Source: Kingdonia uniflora
Taxonomy: Eukaryota > Streptophyta > Magnoliopsida > Ranunculales > Circaeasteraceae
Direction: 5' to 3'
Length of the DNA: 64,000 nucleotides
NCBI GenBank assembly: GCA_014058105.1
Contig: JACGCM010001245.1
Span: 1,612,001 to 1,676,000, forward strand
A model generated the notes under the pieces. It searched no databases. It was not told where the DNA came from and saw only the letters and a program-made list of their open reading frames with translations. Below, in pieces: positions 61,601 to 64,000 of this stretch. Made by a program: the position numbers and the translations under genes. The first letter of the stretch is position 1; each line of letters starts with the position of its first letter.

Positions 61601-64000
61601 AAATAAATAAATAAAATCAAGGAACGAACCTTGCTCTAATTTCAAATTTGATAGAAACAATATTGCAGAAGCTAAATCTCACTCTTAATTAAACTAAATC
61701 ACTCTTAATCGCTTAAAATCAATTAAACTAGGGTTTTTAGATTTACCTCAAACTTCACATCTCTTTCTAAGCTTAAAGCTTTTCTCTCAAACTCACGCTA
61801 ACTTAAACCCTAACTCTCCATCCCTATATAAAGGGTGAGAATATTTTATTCTCTCCTAAAATTAGGCTATTAGAGATTATCCTCTAAATTAAATAAACAA
61901 GATAAAACTAAAATAAAAGAGGTGCGTGGGAACGACCCACGACCTATCATAAACAGACTGGATTTTCTCTAAGACTTGGAGGAAGTTTAGGAAAATACTG
62001 GGAAGACACCTCGTGAACGAGTAATAATGAAATGGCCATCAGGATGACACTCCTCTAAGAAGATGTTGCCATCCAAATACTCTATTAGCGTAGTCTACAA
62101 CAAAAGATCAGGATCTAGAGCCCCTGTCATCTTCGCCAGCCAAATGTTCCATGATAAAGCCTCGATCACTATTTAACTAAGTCTAGGGAATGTGCAATAA
62201 ATCTGATATGACCTGATACAATGTTGGGCAGACGCGGATATTTATGTAATGCACTTTTTATTTGGATTGAATTTTATGTCAGTAAAGAAATCGTTGCACC
62301 ATTCCTTGTTACACAAAGGATGTAATGTAGATACCACATGAAAGGCCCAACTGAATCAAGCCACACTACCCAATGGCAATGGCCCGTTAAAACCCATAAC
62401 ACCGAAGCTCATTAGCTACCATCACTTGTACTAGAAAGCTACAAAGCATTGCAGATAGTCAAAGGGGGCCCCTAAGGAGGTCCGAAACAAATTGGATTAC
62501 AGGGACAACAATTCATTAAGATGCACTTATCAGTAGCTTGTGATCCTGCACGAACTGAAACATGGGGGAACAATTGCTTATGGTCAAAGGTCCACCTGAA
62601 CAAGACACGTTATCTCGCAATAGAAGGCTGCGAATTACTGAGTGTCCAGACTGATATGTACTCCTATGACAGGGCTAAATGCGGCTTTTAACCCGACCTA
62701 GTGTGCTAGAGAAATAAAACTCATAATACGGAAAAGAAAATCGTCATTCTACTAATCGACAGAATTGACGTTTAAACATTACATGGCCTGCATAGCTAAA
62801 GCCCAGCCTTTTTGAAATTATGATTGTTCTAGTTGCTAGTGATTCCTTAAAATACAGATAGCTCAGAATAGTTCAAGCAACAAGACAGGAAACAAGCATT
62901 TTAAACTGACCTTTGTTGATAACGTAGGTAGATTAAAATTCTTGCTGGCAAGTTTCCCGTTTCTCCAAAAGCTTAACTTGGCTCGTGGTAGAAGTAGGCC
63001 AGAATCTGTGCATTTGCAATGCAAGTCATTCCCAATTTTTTCAATAACTTCAAAACTCGCCATTCCGCCATCAATAACAATTTCATCACCTACTATGATA
63101 CCTGCCACCCATTCATTTAGAAGAAAATAAGTAGAATAGCAATTAGGTAACATTTTCCATCTCGATTCACAACCATATATTAGTTTTGTACCTTCAGAAA
63201 ACCCTTCATAATTTGCTTGGAGTGTAAGTGGACGAGAACCTTCAAACTTCTGTGTAGTAAACAACCAGTTCGAGCCATCCTATTTTTTCCAGATGCAAAC
63301 AAAAACCATTAAAACTTCACCTTTTTCTGAATCGAACAAATTGCATTAGAATGTTTGTAATATACGTACACACTTTACTTTAGTCCTCTATTCCTACTAT
63401 CTCAATAGCTAGAATATCTCATTGGTGGAATAAAAACTACAGAAAGAAAATGGAGGTCTAAGAAGCAAAAGAGTCTTTATAATGATAATGCAGTTTTTTC
63501 TACGACCTCCGTAATAAAATTTAGGCTCTTTTACACTCAGACACTTCAATGGTAAAGGAGGTGTGCTCCTATGAAACAGGGTATCCTACCGCCTGCCCGT
63601 GTATGAGCTTCGTCTATAACAAAACGGTTAAATCTGTTTATTCCTTTTATAATGAATATCATAGCGATTTTGCTCTACCACTGCAACATTTCTCAATGTA
63701 GTTCATAGTTAATTAATCTGACGATATAACTAGACTAAGATATACCTCGGCTTTGATAGAAGAAGCACCACCATGATCAACCATATGCATTTGAATCCCC
63801 TCCGTATCAATCATCACCGAAATACAAAACCCCTTTTCCTCATTCAACCTCTTAACATTCCTAATCACATCCCTATGCCATTCCCTCGTATTATGACACA
63901 TATTCAGCCTCGCAACATTCATCCCTCTCAACCCCAATCTCTCCAACGCATCCAAAGAATTACACGCCGGACCAATAGTACACACAAGCTTCGTCTTCCT
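52610..64000 (-). CDS. Plastid-type pyruvate kinase (alpha-like), 5' end off window
   Basis: Exons on the minus strand: 64000-63746 (partial), 63279-63192, 63101-62911, 58657-58539, 58125-57882, 57191-56957 and 52938-52610, all GT-AG and in frame, giving 486 aa plus stop. Pyruvate kinase makes pyruvate and ATP from phosphoenolpyruvate and ADP. Landmarks: [30 protein letters not shown] (cytosolic forms usually have DTKG); [41 protein letters not shown] (catalytic Lys); [37 protein letters not shown] (cytosolic forms have ATQMLESM); [32 protein letters not shown]; end QSIKVNTIV. These variants fit the plastid alpha subunit, needed for acetyl-CoA supply to fatty acid synthesis. The transit peptide and start lie beyond the right edge. 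Introns 3 and 6 (over 4 kb each) hold transposons. Confidence 0.95.
53160..53290. repeat. GTGTCGG/CCGACAC-rich segment
   Basis: Within about 130 bp there are several GTGTCGG, CCGACACGGG and TCGGACACG words in both orientations, able to fold back. It lies in pyruvate kinase intron 6. Class unknown. Confidence 0.5.
53520..54190 (+). pseudogene. LINE-type RNase H-like fragment
   Basis: Frames read KLNRDGTW (53676-53699), then [22 protein letters not shown] and, further on, [18 protein letters not shown] (about 53985-54038). This pattern, a KLN.DG start, a GF...LG...AE core and an REGN.ADFLA end, is that of the RNase H-like domain found at the end of plant LINE reverse transcriptases and in related host-like genes (RVT_3). 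Stops and frameshifts break it. It lies in pyruvate kinase intron 6, opposite to the gene. Confidence 0.65.
54246..54421 (-). repeat. Fold-back 3' LTR of element F
   Basis: Two arms of about 70 bp (54246-54316 and about 54351-54421) are inverted copies of each other with a few mismatches, around a loop of roughly 35 bp that includes the LTR segment also present at 56660-56690. Both outer ends read TGTTGGAG/CTCCAACA. Confidence 0.85.
54440..56620 (-). other. Interior of element F with ACTCGAGGA-type dispersed motifs
   Basis: No ORF is recognisable. The half at 54700-55450 repeats variants of CACTCGAGGAA (near 54775, 54845, 54863, 54976, 55010, 55262, 55288, 55320) and of ATCTCGCGACAGG (near 55156 and 55401), spaced irregularly. 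Confidence 0.65.
56636..56797 (-). repeat. 5' LTR of element F
   Basis: 162 bp, normal form, with the tRNA-Met primer site directly inside. Its start matches both arms of the fold-back block. Confidence 0.85.
57695..57925 (-). repeat. 116-bp tandem duplication spanning the end of pyruvate kinase exon 5
   Basis: Unit 57811-57925 covers the last 44 bases of exon 5 and its intron start. Unit 57695-57810 is a second, diverged copy lying wholly in intron 5. The extra copy keeps the coding-like stretch for a (V/I)EYP.PTRAE segment and a GT after GAG, so it is a decoy exon end. Confidence 0.85.
60103..60408 (-). repeat. 3' LTR of element E
   Basis: 306 bp, highly similar to 61649-61949, containing CATCCCTATATAAAGG (reads as a TATA-like word on the plus strand) and GGTGCGTGGGAATGACCC. 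Confidence 0.92.
61192..61620 (-). pseudogene. Unrecognised ORF at the start of element E
   Basis: A 142-aa frame starts just inside the primer site. It contains [38 protein letters not shown] and [18 protein letters not shown], ending in a basic/Gly-rich part with [11 protein letters not shown] do not recognise a retroelement domain. After its stop, reading continues in pieces to about 60420. It could be a decayed gag-like leader protein or captured host sequence; no evidence decides. Confidence 0.4.
61649..61949 (-). repeat. 5' LTR of element E
   Basis: 301 bp, the partner of 60103-60408, with TAAAC directly to its right. Confidence 0.92.
63280..63745 (-). other. Pyruvate kinase intron 1 (of those visible)
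   Basis: 466 bp, GT-AG, AT-rich. Nothing else is recognised in it. Confidence 0.8.

Larger units (their letters stand above)
60103..61949 (-). mobile_element. Short non-autonomous LTR element E in pyruvate kinase intron 3
   Basis: LTRs at 60103-60408 and 61649-61949 both run TGATAG to CTATCA. TAAAC flanks both sides (60098-60102 and 61950-61954), an exact target duplication. On the minus strand a degraded tRNA-Met primer site (about 61634-61645) follows the 5' LTR, and the purine tract AGAAGGGGAGAG precedes the 3' LTR at 60409. The interior is 1.24 kb with no pol. It lies in the same orientation as the host gene. Confidence 0.92.
58658..62910 (-). other. Pyruvate kinase intron 3, 4.25 kb
   Basis: It contains the LTR element at 60103-61949. 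The other parts (58658-60102 and 61950-62910) show no gene; they are AT-rich and without recognised repeats. Confidence 0.8.

Overview
This window is nuclear DNA from a flowering plant, probably a eudicot. Three intact intron-containing host genes encode plant proteins: an alpha-tubulin, an amino acid permease of the AAP family and a plastid-type pyruvate kinase. Nearly everything else is plant LTR-retrotransposon sequence (Ty1/copia of two kinds, Ty3/gypsy of Tat and Athila type, and short non-autonomous elements). The species cannot be named from the sequence alone.

Layout. 1-9492: a degenerate copia element that runs in from the left edge and holds a block of about 5.5 kb with a broken KIN-14 kinesin gene. 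9493-12200: an intact alpha-tubulin gene (+, three exons, 451 aa). 12205-13470: an unclassified repeat with CCGAACCG-rich ends. 13502-19839: a SIRE-like copia element (-) that has gag but no pol. 20061-20838: a TRIM-like triple LTR array split by a MITE. 20990-24791: the 5' part of an Athila-like gypsy element (-). 24792-47000: the 3' end of an old copia element (B), interrupted by a 14.1-kb Tat-type gypsy element (25008-39131, target duplication GCATG) and a 7.1-kb copia element (39367-46510, target duplication AGTGA). 48319-51307: an AAP amino acid permease (+, seven exons, 481 aa). 52610-64000: a pyruvate kinase gene (-, seven exons visible, 5' end beyond the right edge), with two short non-autonomous LTR elements and a LINE fragment in its introns.

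The three host genes are functionally unrelated: microtubules, amino acid import and plastid glycolysis. AAP and pyruvate kinase converge across 1.3 kb. Their splice junctions were placed by hand, and reading frame is kept across every junction. All the autonomous-type retroelement coding regions carry stop codons or frameshifts.

No wholly new system could be demonstrated. The best leads are: the antisense, intron-containing gene and the exact 135-bp repeat array in the 3' part of the Tat element; the kinesin segment inside the copia element; the fold-back 3' LTR of the short element in pyruvate kinase intron 6; the palindrome-rich gag-only SIRE derivative; a duplicated exon end with its splice site in pyruvate kinase intron 5; and a GC-AG intron in the AAP gene.
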